Program-made: the position numbers and the translations under genes
Source: RGIG2000 sp045612665
Lineage (GTDB): Bacteria > Bacillota > Clostridia > Oscillospirales > CAG-272
Direction: 5' to 3'
Assembly: GCA_045612665.1 (NCBI GenBank)
Contig: JAZKZO010000064.1
Span: 1-28,646 of the forward strand
Length of the DNA stretch: 28,646 nt
Notes under the pieces: generated by a model
The model's input: the letters and a program-made list of their open reading frames with translations, nothing else
What the model was told of the DNA's origin: nothing
The model's database searches: none
Shown: one piece after another, positions 1 through 7,062 of the stretch
Position numbering within the stretch: the first letter of the stretch is position 1
Layout of the letters: each line of letters opens with the position of its first letter

Positions 1-9
1 ACTCTAATA

Positions 10-828
10 TCAGCCATTGATAAAAACCTCCAAGAATTTCTTTGCATAAATTATATCTACAATTTGCTTATCGCCGTCAATTTCGCGCTCGATTGTAAGA
101 GAGCCGTCATAGACGTGCTCCTTATGCTTCTTGATAAGAACAGGGAAATTAGCGCGTCCGTCGCCAATTCTCTTTTCCTGACCAAGCCATTTTGGATCGG
201 TTGGATATTCTCCGTCCTTTGCGTGAACGCCACGAACGTAGTCGCCAAAGATATCAACTGCGTCGCAAGGATTTGCCTTGCCGTACAAAAGAAGGTTTGC
301 AGGGTCGAGGTTAATGCCAAGGTTGCCTGTACCAACAGTCAAAATTGTTCTCTTGAGAGTGATAGGTGTTTCCTGACCTGTTTCGAAAAGCAAGAACTGA
401 CCGTTTGCCTTGCAATATTCAGCGATTTCTCTTACTGCCTCAACTACGCAACGGTATTCGTCGGTGTTAGGGTTTTCAGGGATAAAGCCCATATGAGTTA
501 CCATATCGGTAACACCGAGCATTTTTGTAAAATCAGAGCCTGTCTTAAGATTTGCAAGTCTCTTTTCTCTAAAATATGTAGGAACGATGCCAAGAGTCAT
601 AGGACCTCTTACGAAATCCCAGCAAGCCTCGCCTTCCCAACCGCACCAAACAGCGCTTATTTCAAGACCTGTTTCCTTAGTCGCGGCATTTATTTTCTCA
701 GCCCACTCCTCGGTAAAGAATTTGAAATCCCAGCAGCAAAGCTGGAAGGATTCGAAGCCGAGCTTTTTTACATCATAGATTTTTTGAACGACGTTCTCGC
801 CCAAATGAACCATTGTTCCAAGTTTCAT
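10..828 (-). CDS. Sugar phosphate isomerase/epimerase family protein (xylose isomerase-like TIM barrel)
   Basis: A 272-residue protein with the look of the AP-endonuclease-2/xylose-isomerase-like TIM-barrel family. These enzymes use a divalent metal to isomerise or epimerise sugars, inosose or related polyols. Typical metal-ligand segments are visible in order: LLFETGQE near residue 145, NLDPANL near 175, GVHAKD near 203 and TIEREI near the C-terminus. The length is normal for the family. The start is an ATG preceded by a GAGGT ribosome site. The gene has its own promoter and is divergent from the secreted protein at 999. Family members often work with Gfo/Idh/MocA dehydrogenases; two of those lie at the far end of this window, too distant to be co-transcribed. 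The substrate cannot be told from sequence. Confidence 0.85.
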   Translation of the reverse strand: MKLGTMVHLGENVVQKIYDVKKLGFESFQLCCWDFKFFTEEWAEKINAATKETGLEISAVWCGWEGEACWDFVRGPMTLGIVPTYFREKRLANLKTGSDFTKMLGVTDMVTHMGFIPENPNTDEYRCVVEAVREIAEYCKANGQFLLFETGQETPITLKRTILTVGTGNLGINLDPANLLLYGKANPCDAVDIFGDYVRGVHAKDGEYPTDPKWLGQEKRIGDGRANFPVLIKKHKEHVYDGSLTIEREIDGDKQIVDIIYAKKFLEVFING

Positions 829-879
829 TTTATGTACCTCGTTTTGTTATTGTACGAATTTCTCCATCATACTGTATTT

Positions 880-908
880 AGTATAGCACACGCGCGTTTG
901 TTTTGCAA
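880..908 (-). promoter_or_regulatory. Predicted vegetative promoter of the TIM-barrel isomerase gene
   Basis: On the minus strand the -35 is TTGCAA (903-908) and the -10 is TATACT (880-885), with a 17-bp spacer. It lies about 50 bp upstream of the ATG at 828. It is back-to-back with the promoter of the divergent secreted-protein gene. Confidence 0.6.
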
Positions 909-936
909 CAAATTAGCGCAAAAATAGTGAAAAATA

Positions 937-965
937 TTGACTGTATTTTTCTTATATGCTATACT
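937..965 (+). promoter_or_regulatory. Predicted vegetative promoter of the secreted beta-helix-like protein
   Basis: The -35 is TTGACT (937-942) and the -10 is TATACT (960-965), separated by exactly 17 bp. The expected transcript start near 972 leaves a short leader before the ATG at 999. This placement supports 999 over the upstream in-frame ATG at 903, which lies before the promoter. Confidence 0.8.
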
Positions 966-998
966 AAAGTTACAATTTCTTGGTTTATGGAGAATTTT

Positions 999-2825
999 AT
1001 GAGAAAACTTTTGGTTACTTTGACTTTTGCAATAGCGTTTGTTTGTGTGCTTGCACTTTCTATTATTGGTGCGGAATTTCACGTAACAAACACAACGGAA
1101 TTAGGCAGCGCAAACTCCTTGGCGCTTTCAAACTCTGAGTCTGATACAATTTATATTGATGCAGACATCTCGGGTGGGTCGTTTTTAGGAAACTCTTCTG
1201 TAACCTATGTATTGAATGCGAACTGGACAAATGTTTCACAATACAGTAATGCTTGGACAGTTGCAAACGATTCCAACATTGCATTTCTCGCAAACGGAGC
1301 AAGAAGAACCATTACATTTACCGGAAACCGCTTTCAAACCAACGGTACTCATCCTTCAAATTCATCAATAACCTACGGTGGCATAAATGGTGGAGACTTG
1401 CTTGTGAATTTATCAAGCTATTCAAACTATTTTATGTACGACTCTAAGGATTACACCATAAATCTTTATAACGTTACATTCAGCGGTTATAGCCTTAACA
1501 AGAACGACTGGACGTTTCTATCTGCAAAGGTTTTGAATATATATGATAACGTTGTCATAGAAAATTGCAACAACTCCGGTGGAATTCTTATAAACGCCAC
1601 TACATTCAACATGTATGGTGGAGAAATAAAAAACAACGTTGTTACAAACAACATGGGAAGAATGATAATCTCCGGAACGTTCAATATGTACGGCGGTTCT
1701 ATACATGACAACTACAACATTAACACTAGAACGGATTCATATACTTGTCATTTGTTCCAAGCGGATAACGCAAATCTTTATGCCGGCTCTATTTATAACA
1801 ACTATTACGAGAAAAGTGGCAACAATAGCGGTCTTATTGGAAAGCAAGGCTCTACTAACAACGTGGGATATGCTGCCTTTGGAGTTATTGGAGCAAACTA
1901 TGAGGTAACTGATCCTGTAATTCAAAAAATAGACGGCATATACAGCTTGTCATCAGGCACTGCCACCGAGAGCACTACTGCTTTCAAGGGTGGGGTTGTT
2001 AGTCATTCTGTAATCTTTAAGAGCCCTGACGCAACGATTGTTGATGCGTTTATGATAAAAGCTGACGGAACACTTCAAAAATCTGCAAGCGGAGCCACTA
2101 CTCTTACCGTTCCAAATGCATACAGCGTATGGGTAATCAACAAGGCTCATAGCTGTGCCTTCTCTATCACTCCAAAATTCGATGCCCAAGCTACATATTA
2201 CGGAACAAATCACAACATAAGCGACACTATCGCTATCAGATATCCAAACGGATTTACAAAGGCCGGTGTTACGGGCTATTCCTGCTCGGGTATTGATTGT
2301 GAATACATTGAGAAAACAGAGGACCTTGAGGCTATATTCTCTCCCAACGGATATTCATACAACACCGCAAAGACTGGTATTGATGGCGGTTATTTGTTAA
2401 ACAATGATGCGCTAAAGGCTTATAACGAATTAAACGACGATATTCGCTTTGGAATAATCATTGTAAATCCTGCTTATCTTGGCGACTCATTCCTTGATGA
2501 AAACGGAAAAATCACCGCCAAGGAAAAGGCACTTCAGGTTGAAATAACAACGACCGATTATTCTGTTTATAGCTTTGTAATAAACGGATTCACAACCGAA
2601 TATGCAAAAAGCTTTGAGCTAGTTATTGCATCGTATGCAATTTCAAACGGAAAGGCTGAATTTATCCAAAGCGAGTATGCTCTTTCCGACACTCCTGCCG
2701 TTAGCATGGTAGAAAAAAATGACGGTTGCTTATACACTGTATCTCTTAACACTGTTGTATCTCAAAACAGCCTTGAAAAAATTCCCGCTTACACCATTCC
2801 AACTAACAACAAAGACGAGGAATAA
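999..2825 (+). CDS. Secreted protein with right-handed beta-helix-like repeats
   Basis: A 608-residue protein of unknown function. The start at 999 is chosen because GGAG sits 6 nt upstream and the next 24 residues (MRKLLVTLTF onward) form a classical Sec signal peptide; no lipobox follows. The N-terminal half is rich in Asn, Gly, Ser and Thr and holds short beta repeats. The pattern NMYGGxI followed by xxN occurs twice, and related strands such as LYAGSIYNN and LNIYDNVVIENC flank it. This is typical of right-handed parallel beta-helix surface or carbohydrate-active proteins. The C-terminal 150 residues look like a separate beta-rich domain. There is no LPXTG motif, SLH domain or C-terminal membrane anchor, so the protein is probably released or bound non-covalently. 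No catalytic residues were recognised; an adhesin is as likely as a polysaccharide lyase. A single-gene transcription unit ends at the terminator just downstream. Confidence 0.8.
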   Translation: MRKLLVTLTFAIAFVCVLALSIIGAEFHVTNTTELGSANSLALSNSESDTIYIDADISGGSFLGNSSVTYVLNANWTNVSQYSNAWTVANDSNIAFLANGARRTITFTGNRFQTNGTHPSNSSITYGGINGGDLLVNLSSYSNYFMYDSKDYTINLYNVTFSGYSLNKNDWTFLSAKVLNIYDNVVIENCNNSGGILINATTFNMYGGEIKNNVVTNNMGRMIISGTFNMYGGSIHDNYNINTRTDSYTCHLFQADNANLYAGSIYNNYYEKSGNNSGLIGKQGSTNNVGYAAFGVIGANYEVTDPVIQKIDGIYSLSSGTATESTTAFKGGVVSHSVIFKSPDATIVDAFMIKADGTLQKSASGATTLTVPNAYSVWVINKAHSCAFSITPKFDAQATYYGTNHNISDTIAIRYPNGFTKAGVTGYSCSGIDCEYIEKTEDLEAIFSPNGYSYNTAKTGIDGGYLLNNDALKAYNELNDDIRFGIIIVNPAYLGDSFLDENGKITAKEKALQVEITTTDYSVYSFVINGFTTEYAKSFELVIASYAISNGKAEFIQSEYALSDTPAVSMVEKNDGCLYTVSLNTVVSQNSLEKIPAYTIPTNNKDEE

Positions 2826-2860
2826 AAAAATCCCTGCTCGGTTGAGCAGGGATTTTATTT
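2824..2860. terminator. Bidirectional intrinsic terminator between convergent genes
   Basis: A 9-bp perfect stem TCCCTGCTC/GAGCAGGGA (2831-2839 and 2844-2852) with a GGTT loop is flanked by an A-run on the left and a T-rich run on the right. It can therefore stop transcription from both directions. Confidence 0.9.
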
Positions 2861-2867
2861 TGACAAA

Positions 2868-3335
2868 TTATTCGTCGTCGTTATCAGCGAATGCCTTCTT
2901 GCAAGCAGGGCAAACAACGTCAGCGAGGTCGATATCGTTAACGAAGGTTACGCTTTCGCCACAGTTTGGGCACATAGCCTCAACGAGGTCATCGTCGCAA
3001 TCGCAATCACAATCGCATCCACAGTCGCAGTCGCCACCGCATGTGCACTCATAGCCGTCTTGGCATCCACAATCGCAGTCAGGTCCGCAGCCACAGCCAC
3101 ACTCGCACTCGTCATCTGCATAGAGGTCTTCCTCTACGTCGCCAAGGTCGTGGTCAAGCTCTTCAACGTAATCGCCAAGAGTTGCAACCTCATCGTCGAT
3201 GTCAGCAACAACCTCACAAATATCGCCGAGAAGGTCGATAATTGCGTTAAGAACCTTGCCCTCAGGCTTTGTAGCATCAAGGCTAAGTCCCTCGGAAAGT
3301 CCCTTAATATAAGCAATCTTTTCAAGAATATCCAT
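2868..3335 (-). CDS. CD1247-type protein with a Cys-X-Cys tract and C-terminal zinc ribbon
   Basis: A 155-residue acidic protein. Residues 1 to about 70 (MDILEKIAYIKGL onward) resemble the N-terminal domain of the Clostridia CD1247 family, whose function I do not know. Residues of roughly 75-120 contain 15 cysteines, mostly as CGC, CDC and CEC units separated by Asp, Glu and Gly, reminiscent of metallothionein metal-cluster sequences. The C-terminus carries CPNC and CPAC pairs about 20 residues apart, a zinc-ribbon pattern, and ends in an acidic tail. GTGAGGA precedes the ATG. It lies 20 nt downstream of efp with no terminator between, so it is probably co-transcribed; an efp-CD1247 pairing is familiar from Clostridia. 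The Cys tract is coded by six-base quasi-repeats, suggesting expansion by slippage. Metal binding is inferred. Confidence 0.75.
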   Translation of the reverse strand: MDILEKIAYIKGLSEGLSLDATKPEGKVLNAIIDLLGDICEVVADIDDEVATLGDYVEELDHDLGDVEEDLYADDECECGCGCGPDCDCGCQDGYECTCGGDCDCGCDCDCDCDDDLVEAMCPNCGESVTFVNDIDLADVVCPACKKAFADNDDE

Positions 3336-3355
3336 AGTTAAATCCTCACTTTAAA

Positions 3356-3919
3356 TTATTTGTTTACGCGCTCGAGATACTCGCCAACTCTTGTATCAAT
3401 TCTGATAAGGTCGCCCTCATTGATAAAGATTGGAACTCTAACAACTGCGCCTGTTTCAACAGTTGCAGCCTTTGTTACGTTAGTAGCTGTATCGCCACGA
3501 ACGCCTGGCTCAGTCTCAGTGATATAAAGCTCAACGAATGTTGGTGGCTCTACTGAGAAAATGTCGCCCTTAATTGATGAAAGCTTGCACATCTCCATTT
3601 CCTTAACGAACTTGAAGTTGTCGCCGAGCTTATGAGCGTCAACTGGAACCATCTCATAGGATTCCATATCCATGAAGTAGTAGAGGTCGCCGTCGTTGTA
3701 GCTGTACTGAAGCTCTCTACGCTCAACCTGAACTGTCTCAAACTTTGCAGTTGGGTTGAATGAAGCCTCACGAATAGCTCCTGTAACAACGTCTCTGTAC
3801 TTTGTTCTTACGAATGCAGCGCCCTTACCTGGCTTAACATGCTGGAATTCGATTACCTGATATACCTTACCTTCCATTTCAAAGGTAACGCCATTTCTAA
3901 AATCTCCTGCTGTAATCAT
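3356..3919 (-). CDS. efp: Translation elongation factor P
   Basis: EF-P binds ribosomes stalled on consecutive prolines between the P and E sites and promotes peptide-bond formation. This 187-residue protein has the usual length and the three beta-barrel domains. The modification loop reads HVKPGKGAAFVR with the key lysine at position 32, the site that carries lysine-derived or related groups in other bacteria. The C-terminal segments GDTATNVTKAATVETGAVV and DTRVGEYLERV are characteristic. It lies downstream of a pepQ-like peptidase, a classic neighbourhood, and a separate promoter in the 145-nt gap suggests independent expression. No EF-P modification gene (such as epmA or epmB) is present in the window. 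Confidence 0.98.
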   Translation of the reverse strand: MITAGDFRNGVTFEMEGKVYQVIEFQHVKPGKGAAFVRTKYRDVVTGAIREASFNPTAKFETVQVERRELQYSYNDGDLYYFMDMESYEMVPVDAHKLGDNFKFVKEMEMCKLSSIKGDIFSVEPPTFVELYITETEPGVRGDTATNVTKAATVETGAVVRVPIFINEGDLIRIDTRVGEYLERVNK

Positions 3920-3998
3920 ATCTTTTCCCTTTCCTTGGCGATTTCATAAATTATTCAGGTATCGACACGCCACAGTCGCACCATAAAATTACATATGT

Positions 3999-4027
3999 AT
4001 TTTACTATAAAATATTGAATATTGCAA
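3999..4027 (-). promoter_or_regulatory. Predicted promoter of efp
   Basis: On the minus strand TTGCAA (4022-4027) and TAAAAT (3999-4004) are spaced 17 bp apart, about 80 nt upstream of the efp start. The leader holds a weak bulged hairpin around 3957-3982 whose role is unclear. Confidence 0.6.
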
Positions 4028-4064
4028 GAGGTTTAGCACAATATTTTTCATTTTTTATAAAAAA

Positions 4065-5120
4065 TCAGTAAATTTCTATCAATTCCTTGGGGCTTTTGGT
4101 AAGATTTCTTATCTCGCCCTCTTTTATAATTACCAAATCCTCTATTCTACATCCGTATTTGCCCTTTAGGTAAATTCCCGGCTCAACGGTTACAACATTT
4201 CCGGGGACGAGGATTTTATCGCATTTTTGAGAAAGCGTAGGGGCCTCATGAATTTCAAGTCCTACTCCGTGTCCGAGTGAGTGCCCGAATGCGCCCTTGT
4301 AATCCACGTCGATTATATCTCTTGCCACCTTATCGGCATCAGAGCATTTTACTCCGTCGCGCAAGAATTCAAGCGCGGACTTTTGAGCCGTCAAAACGGT
4401 GTTATAGAGCTTTTTCATTTCATCATCAGCCTTGCCTATGCAAATTGTTCTTGTCATATCGGCATGATATCCGTCGTAAAGTGCGCCAAAATCCATTGTA
4501 AGAAATCCCTTTTTGAGTCTTGTATCCGAGGGCACTCCGTGTGGCATTGAGGACTTCGCTCCACTTACTGCAATCGTTTCAAAGCTCTTATCGTGCGCAC
4601 CGTGCTTTCTCATATAATATTCAAGCTCGGCGCAAACGTCGTTTTCAGTCATTTGAGGTGTAATCGTTTTTAGGATATGGGCGAATGCTCCGTCGGTTAT
4701 TTCCTGTGCGATTGCAATTTTTTCAAGCTCATCGGGGGATTTGATTTCTCGCATGGAAGTAATTGTATTTCCTATTGGCACAAGAGGAATGTCTAATGAT
4801 GCCTTAAATTGCTCATACTGATTTAAGGTAAGCGACTCATCCTCTATACCTAGCGCGCTTATTTTGTTTTCCCTTATCAACTCGGAAAGCAATCCCTTTT
4901 TAGGGGATAGCACGGTATAAATACCGTGAAGACATCTCTCGGCTATTTCCTCGTATCTAAAATCCTCGAGCGCATATGCCTTTTCTCTTGTTATAAGAAG
5001 TGTCGCATCGGGGTTGTCAAAGGTTGCAAGGTAACGGTGAGTTACAGCACCTGTAATAAGGCACGCATCTATTTTTAGGGCGTCGAATTTTGCCCTTAAT
5101 TTTTCAATTTTTTGTAGCAT
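4065..5120 (-). CDS. pepQ: Xaa-Pro aminopeptidase/dipeptidase (M24 family, PepQ-like)
   Basis: A cytosolic metallopeptidase that removes or splits N-terminal Xaa-Pro bonds. With the ATG at 5120 it has 351 residues, normal for the short prolidase-like M24B enzymes. An in-frame GTG lies nine bases upstream but is part of the ribosome site GAGGTGA itself, so the ATG is preferred. The five metal ligands of the pita-bread fold are present: D210 (MDFGA), D221 (ADMTRT), H284 (SLGHG), E313 (TVEPG) and E327 (CRIED). The N-terminal 120 residues form the usual creatinase-like domain. It precedes efp, a common pairing. The choice between aminopeptidase P and prolidase is not settled by sequence alone. 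Confidence 0.9.
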   Translation of the reverse strand: MLQKIEKLRAKFDALKIDACLITGAVTHRYLATFDNPDATLLITREKAYALEDFRYEEIAERCLHGIYTVLSPKKGLLSELIRENKISALGIEDESLTLNQYEQFKASLDIPLVPIGNTITSMREIKSPDELEKIAIAQEITDGAFAHILKTITPQMTENDVCAELEYYMRKHGAHDKSFETIAVSGAKSSMPHGVPSDTRLKKGFLTMDFGALYDGYHADMTRTICIGKADDEMKKLYNTVLTAQKSALEFLRDGVKCSDADKVARDIIDVDYKGAFGHSLGHGVGLEIHEAPTLSQKCDKILVPGNVVTVEPGIYLKGKYGCRIEDLVIIKEGEIRNLTKSPKELIEIY

Positions 5121-5138
5121 AAAAATCACCTCGTATAC

Positions 5139-5168
5139 ATTTTATCACACCTGACACGCATTATGCAA
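5139..5168 (-). promoter_or_regulatory. Probable promoter of the pepQ-like gene
   Basis: On the minus strand TTGCAT (5163-5168) and TAAAAT (5139-5144) are separated by 18 bp, just upstream of the GAGGTGA ribosome site. It is divergent from the lipoprotein promoter at 5179-5207. Confidence 0.5.
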
Positions 5169-5178
5169 GTGGATTTTG

Positions 5179-5207
5179 TTGACATTTTGCTAATAGTGTG
5201 GTAAAAT
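5179..5207 (+). promoter_or_regulatory. Predicted vegetative promoter of the Ser-rich lipoprotein
   Basis: A consensus -35 TTGACA (5179-5184) and a -10 TAAAAT (5202-5207) have a 17-bp spacer, 36 bp upstream of the ATG. Confidence 0.8.
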
Positions 5208-5242
5208 AATTACGGAATTTCTAAAAAGAGGTTATTTAATAT

Positions 5243-6220
5243 ATGAAAAAAGCAATTGCTTTAATCCTGATATTTGTGTTTATGCTCGGGCTTTTCGCCT
5301 GCAACAACACTCCAGATAATTCAAGCTCGTCAAGCTCGAGCGAGGCATCACAAGAAAGCACATCCTCAAGCTCCGAGGAAAGCTCAAGCGAGCCTGATAG
5401 CTCCGTTGTAGAAACGAGCTCCGAGGAGTCGTCATCCGAGAGTGAGAGCTCCGAGGAATCCTCGACTGAAAGCACGACCGAGAGCGAAAGCTCAAGTGTA
5501 ATTATAACCGTAACCGAATCGGGCGGCTTCTCCTCTGCTATCACAAAGGTAGGAAAATCGGATGACAGAATGAAGCAAATGGCGTGGTCAAACACCATTT
5601 ACGGCAAGGGCGTTGCATCGGGATATGATGATACAAAATTGAGTTCAATTTTGAAATCCGCTCAATTTATCAAGGCGGGCGGTGCCTTGGTAAATTACAA
5701 GAATGCAAGCGCGTTTATGTCGCACTACCTCGGAAATACCGGCGAGGACTATATTATTGATATGAAGTCCTTCCTTTCTGATGAAAATGCGCTTTACACA
5801 AGAGATGCTGAGCTTAACAAGGCTCTTCGCGCCTGTGAGGAGCTCGCTATCAAGGGTGAGGAAATTAACGTTTATCAAAAGGAAGAGCTTGTGCATCACA
5901 ATTTACAGGGCGACTGGCACTATGCCATCGGCTCTTACTTTACCTCAATTGAGATTACAAATCTTACAACCACGGGAAGAGTTTATACTGCTACCTTCAC
6001 ATACAAGATAACGGACTTCTATAACTGGGACGAGGCAATCTCTAGCCCTGTATTCTCGGGAATGCTCGCTACTTTTACAAGCAACGTTTCTCCAAAGGAT
6101 TTCGCACAGCTTCACCGCGACGGTCAAGCAAAGGATTTCCTTTCAAAGGGTGAGATAAGCTACACGGTTTCGTGGGCACAGGGACAAACAGTTTCTGAAA
6201 TTATTCCATTCAACGACTAA
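5243..6220 (+). CDS. Lipoprotein with Ser/Glu linker and toxin-like C-terminal domain of unknown function
   Basis: A 325-residue protein with a type II signal peptide: the lipobox LFAC puts the lipidated cysteine at residue 20. Residues 27-85 are almost only Ser, Glu and Thr, a flexible cell-wall-spanning linker. Residues of about 143-316 form a globular domain with widely spaced conserved-looking motifs: HYLG (161-164), GDWHYAIGS (223-231), ITDFYNWD (256-263), LHRDGQAKDF (290-299) and a Trp near 311. By memory this layout resembles DUF3289-like or colicin M-like domains of secreted interbacterial toxins; I could not verify this. GAGG precedes the ATG by 11 nt. It is a monocistronic unit with its own promoter and terminator, and no recognisable immunity gene lies beside it. 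It could equally be a surface enzyme or binding protein. Confidence 0.8.
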   Translation: MKKAIALILIFVFMLGLFACNNTPDNSSSSSSSEASQESTSSSSEESSSEPDSSVVETSSEESSSESESSEESSTESTTESESSSVIITVTESGGFSSAITKVGKSDDRMKQMAWSNTIYGKGVASGYDDTKLSSILKSAQFIKAGGALVNYKNASAFMSHYLGNTGEDYIIDMKSFLSDENALYTRDAELNKALRACEELAIKGEEINVYQKEELVHHNLQGDWHYAIGSYFTSIEITNLTTTGRVYTATFTYKITDFYNWDEAISSPVFSGMLATFTSNVSPKDFAQLHRDGQAKDFLSKGEISYTVSWAQGQTVSEIIPFND

Positions 6221-6250
6221 AAAAACGCACTCAACGAGTGCGTTTTTTTA
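6219..6250. terminator. Bidirectional intrinsic terminator
   Basis: The stem ACGCACTC/GAGTGCGT (6225-6232 and 6236-6243) with an AAC loop is flanked by A-runs and T-runs. It serves both the lipoprotein gene and the convergent tcdA. Confidence 0.9.
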
Positions 6251-6952
6251 TTTCATTAAATCCTTGATTACCTCGGATGCGATTATAAGTCCGACAACGG
6301 ACGGAATAAATGCGCACGAGGCAGGTGGAATTTTCGAAAGCTTTTTCATATCCTCGGGAATTTCAGGCTCTATCGCCTTTTCCTCAGAATAAACGACCTT
6401 GAGGCTCTTTACGCCTCTTTTTTTAAGCTCAGTACGCATAACTCTTGCAAGTGGGCAAACCGAGGTTTTATATATATCGCTAACCTTAAAGGCGGTTGGA
6501 TCAACCTTGTTTCCTGCGCCCATTGAGGAGATTATCGGTGTACCTGTCCTTTGCGCCTCGAGCACGAGGGCAATCTTGCCACTTACCGTATCTATTGCAT
6601 CAACGATATAATCGTATTTTGAAAAATCTATTTCACCTGTGCTTTCTGGAAGATAAAACATTTGATACGCCACGCAGTCGAGTGCCGAGTTGATATCAAG
6701 CATTCTTTTTCGCATCACCTCAACCTTTGGTTGTCCGACAGTTGAGTTAAGTGCGATAATTTGGCGATTGATATTCGACACGGACACAGTATCGTTATCC
6801 ACGATATCAATTTTTCCGACACCGCTTCTTGCAAGTGCCTCACACACATAGCCACCGACACCGCCAACGCCAAGCACAAGCACGCTTTTGTTCTTTAGTT
6901 TATTTACATTTTCAGCTCCGAAAAGCATTTCCGTTCTTGAAAATTGTTCCAT
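6248..6952 (-). CDS. tcdA: tRNA threonylcarbamoyladenosine dehydratase
   Basis: TcdA uses ATP to cyclise t6A at position 37 of ANN-decoding tRNAs into ct6A. This 234-residue protein has the ThiF/MoeB/E1-like nucleotide-binding fold: VLGVGGVGGYV near residues 26-36, then DIVDNDTVSVSNINRQ near 49-64. The opening QFSRTEMLFG and the segment GAGNKVDPTAFKVSDI are characteristic of the TcdA (YgdL/CsdL) branch rather than ThiF or MoeB. AAAGGAG precedes the ATG. It is a single gene with its own promoter. Its substrate modification depends on TsaB and TsaE, which are encoded at 21853-22972. Confidence 0.93.
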   Translation of the reverse strand: MEQFSRTEMLFGAENVNKLKNKSVLVLGVGGVGGYVCEALARSGVGKIDIVDNDTVSVSNINRQIIALNSTVGQPKVEVMRKRMLDINSALDCVAYQMFYLPESTGEIDFSKYDYIVDAIDTVSGKIALVLEAQRTGTPIISSMGAGNKVDPTAFKVSDIYKTSVCPLARVMRTELKKRGVKSLKVVYSEEKAIEPEIPEDMKKLSKIPPASCAFIPSVVGLIIASEVIKDLMK

Positions 6953-6982
6953 AGGGCGCTCCTTTGGTTAGTCTTTATTTAT

Positions 6983-7011
6983 ATATTAGCACACAGCTGA
7001 TAAAAAGTCAA
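6983..7011 (-). promoter_or_regulatory. Predicted promoter of tcdA
   Basis: On the minus strand TTGACT (7006-7011) and TAATAT (6983-6988) are separated by 17 bp, about 30 bp upstream of the start codon. Confidence 0.75.
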
Positions 7012-7019
7012 TTTTTATT

Positions 7020-7048
7020 GAATTTTTGATAAGCAAAAAACATATATT
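7020..7048 (+). promoter_or_regulatory. Candidate sigma-E-type sporulation promoter upstream of the SpoVB-like gene
   Basis: GAATTTT (7020-7026) and CATATATT (7041-7048) are 14 bp apart. They closely match the sporulation sigma-E pattern KMATATT, 14-15 bp, CATACAHT, with one mismatch in each box. A weaker vegetative reading also exists (TTGAAT, 17 bp, CATATA). The expected SpoVB role fits the sigma-E option, but this is inference. Confidence 0.5.
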
Positions 7049-7062
7049 TAGCAAAACAGGGG

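Noticed and set aside
64..927. Long plus-strand frame opposite the TIM-barrel isomerase
   Set aside because: It is a mirror of the real gene; the protein is Cys-rich and low in family-like features, with no ribosome site.
2831..2852. Shared CTC-GGTT-GAG terminator heads as a repeat family
   Set aside because: Only two of seven terminators share it and the lower stems differ; probably a favoured stable loop.
3955..3984. Nine-codon upstream reading frame in the efp leader
   Set aside because: Its ATG would lie only about 8-10 nt from the predicted transcript start and has no ribosome site.
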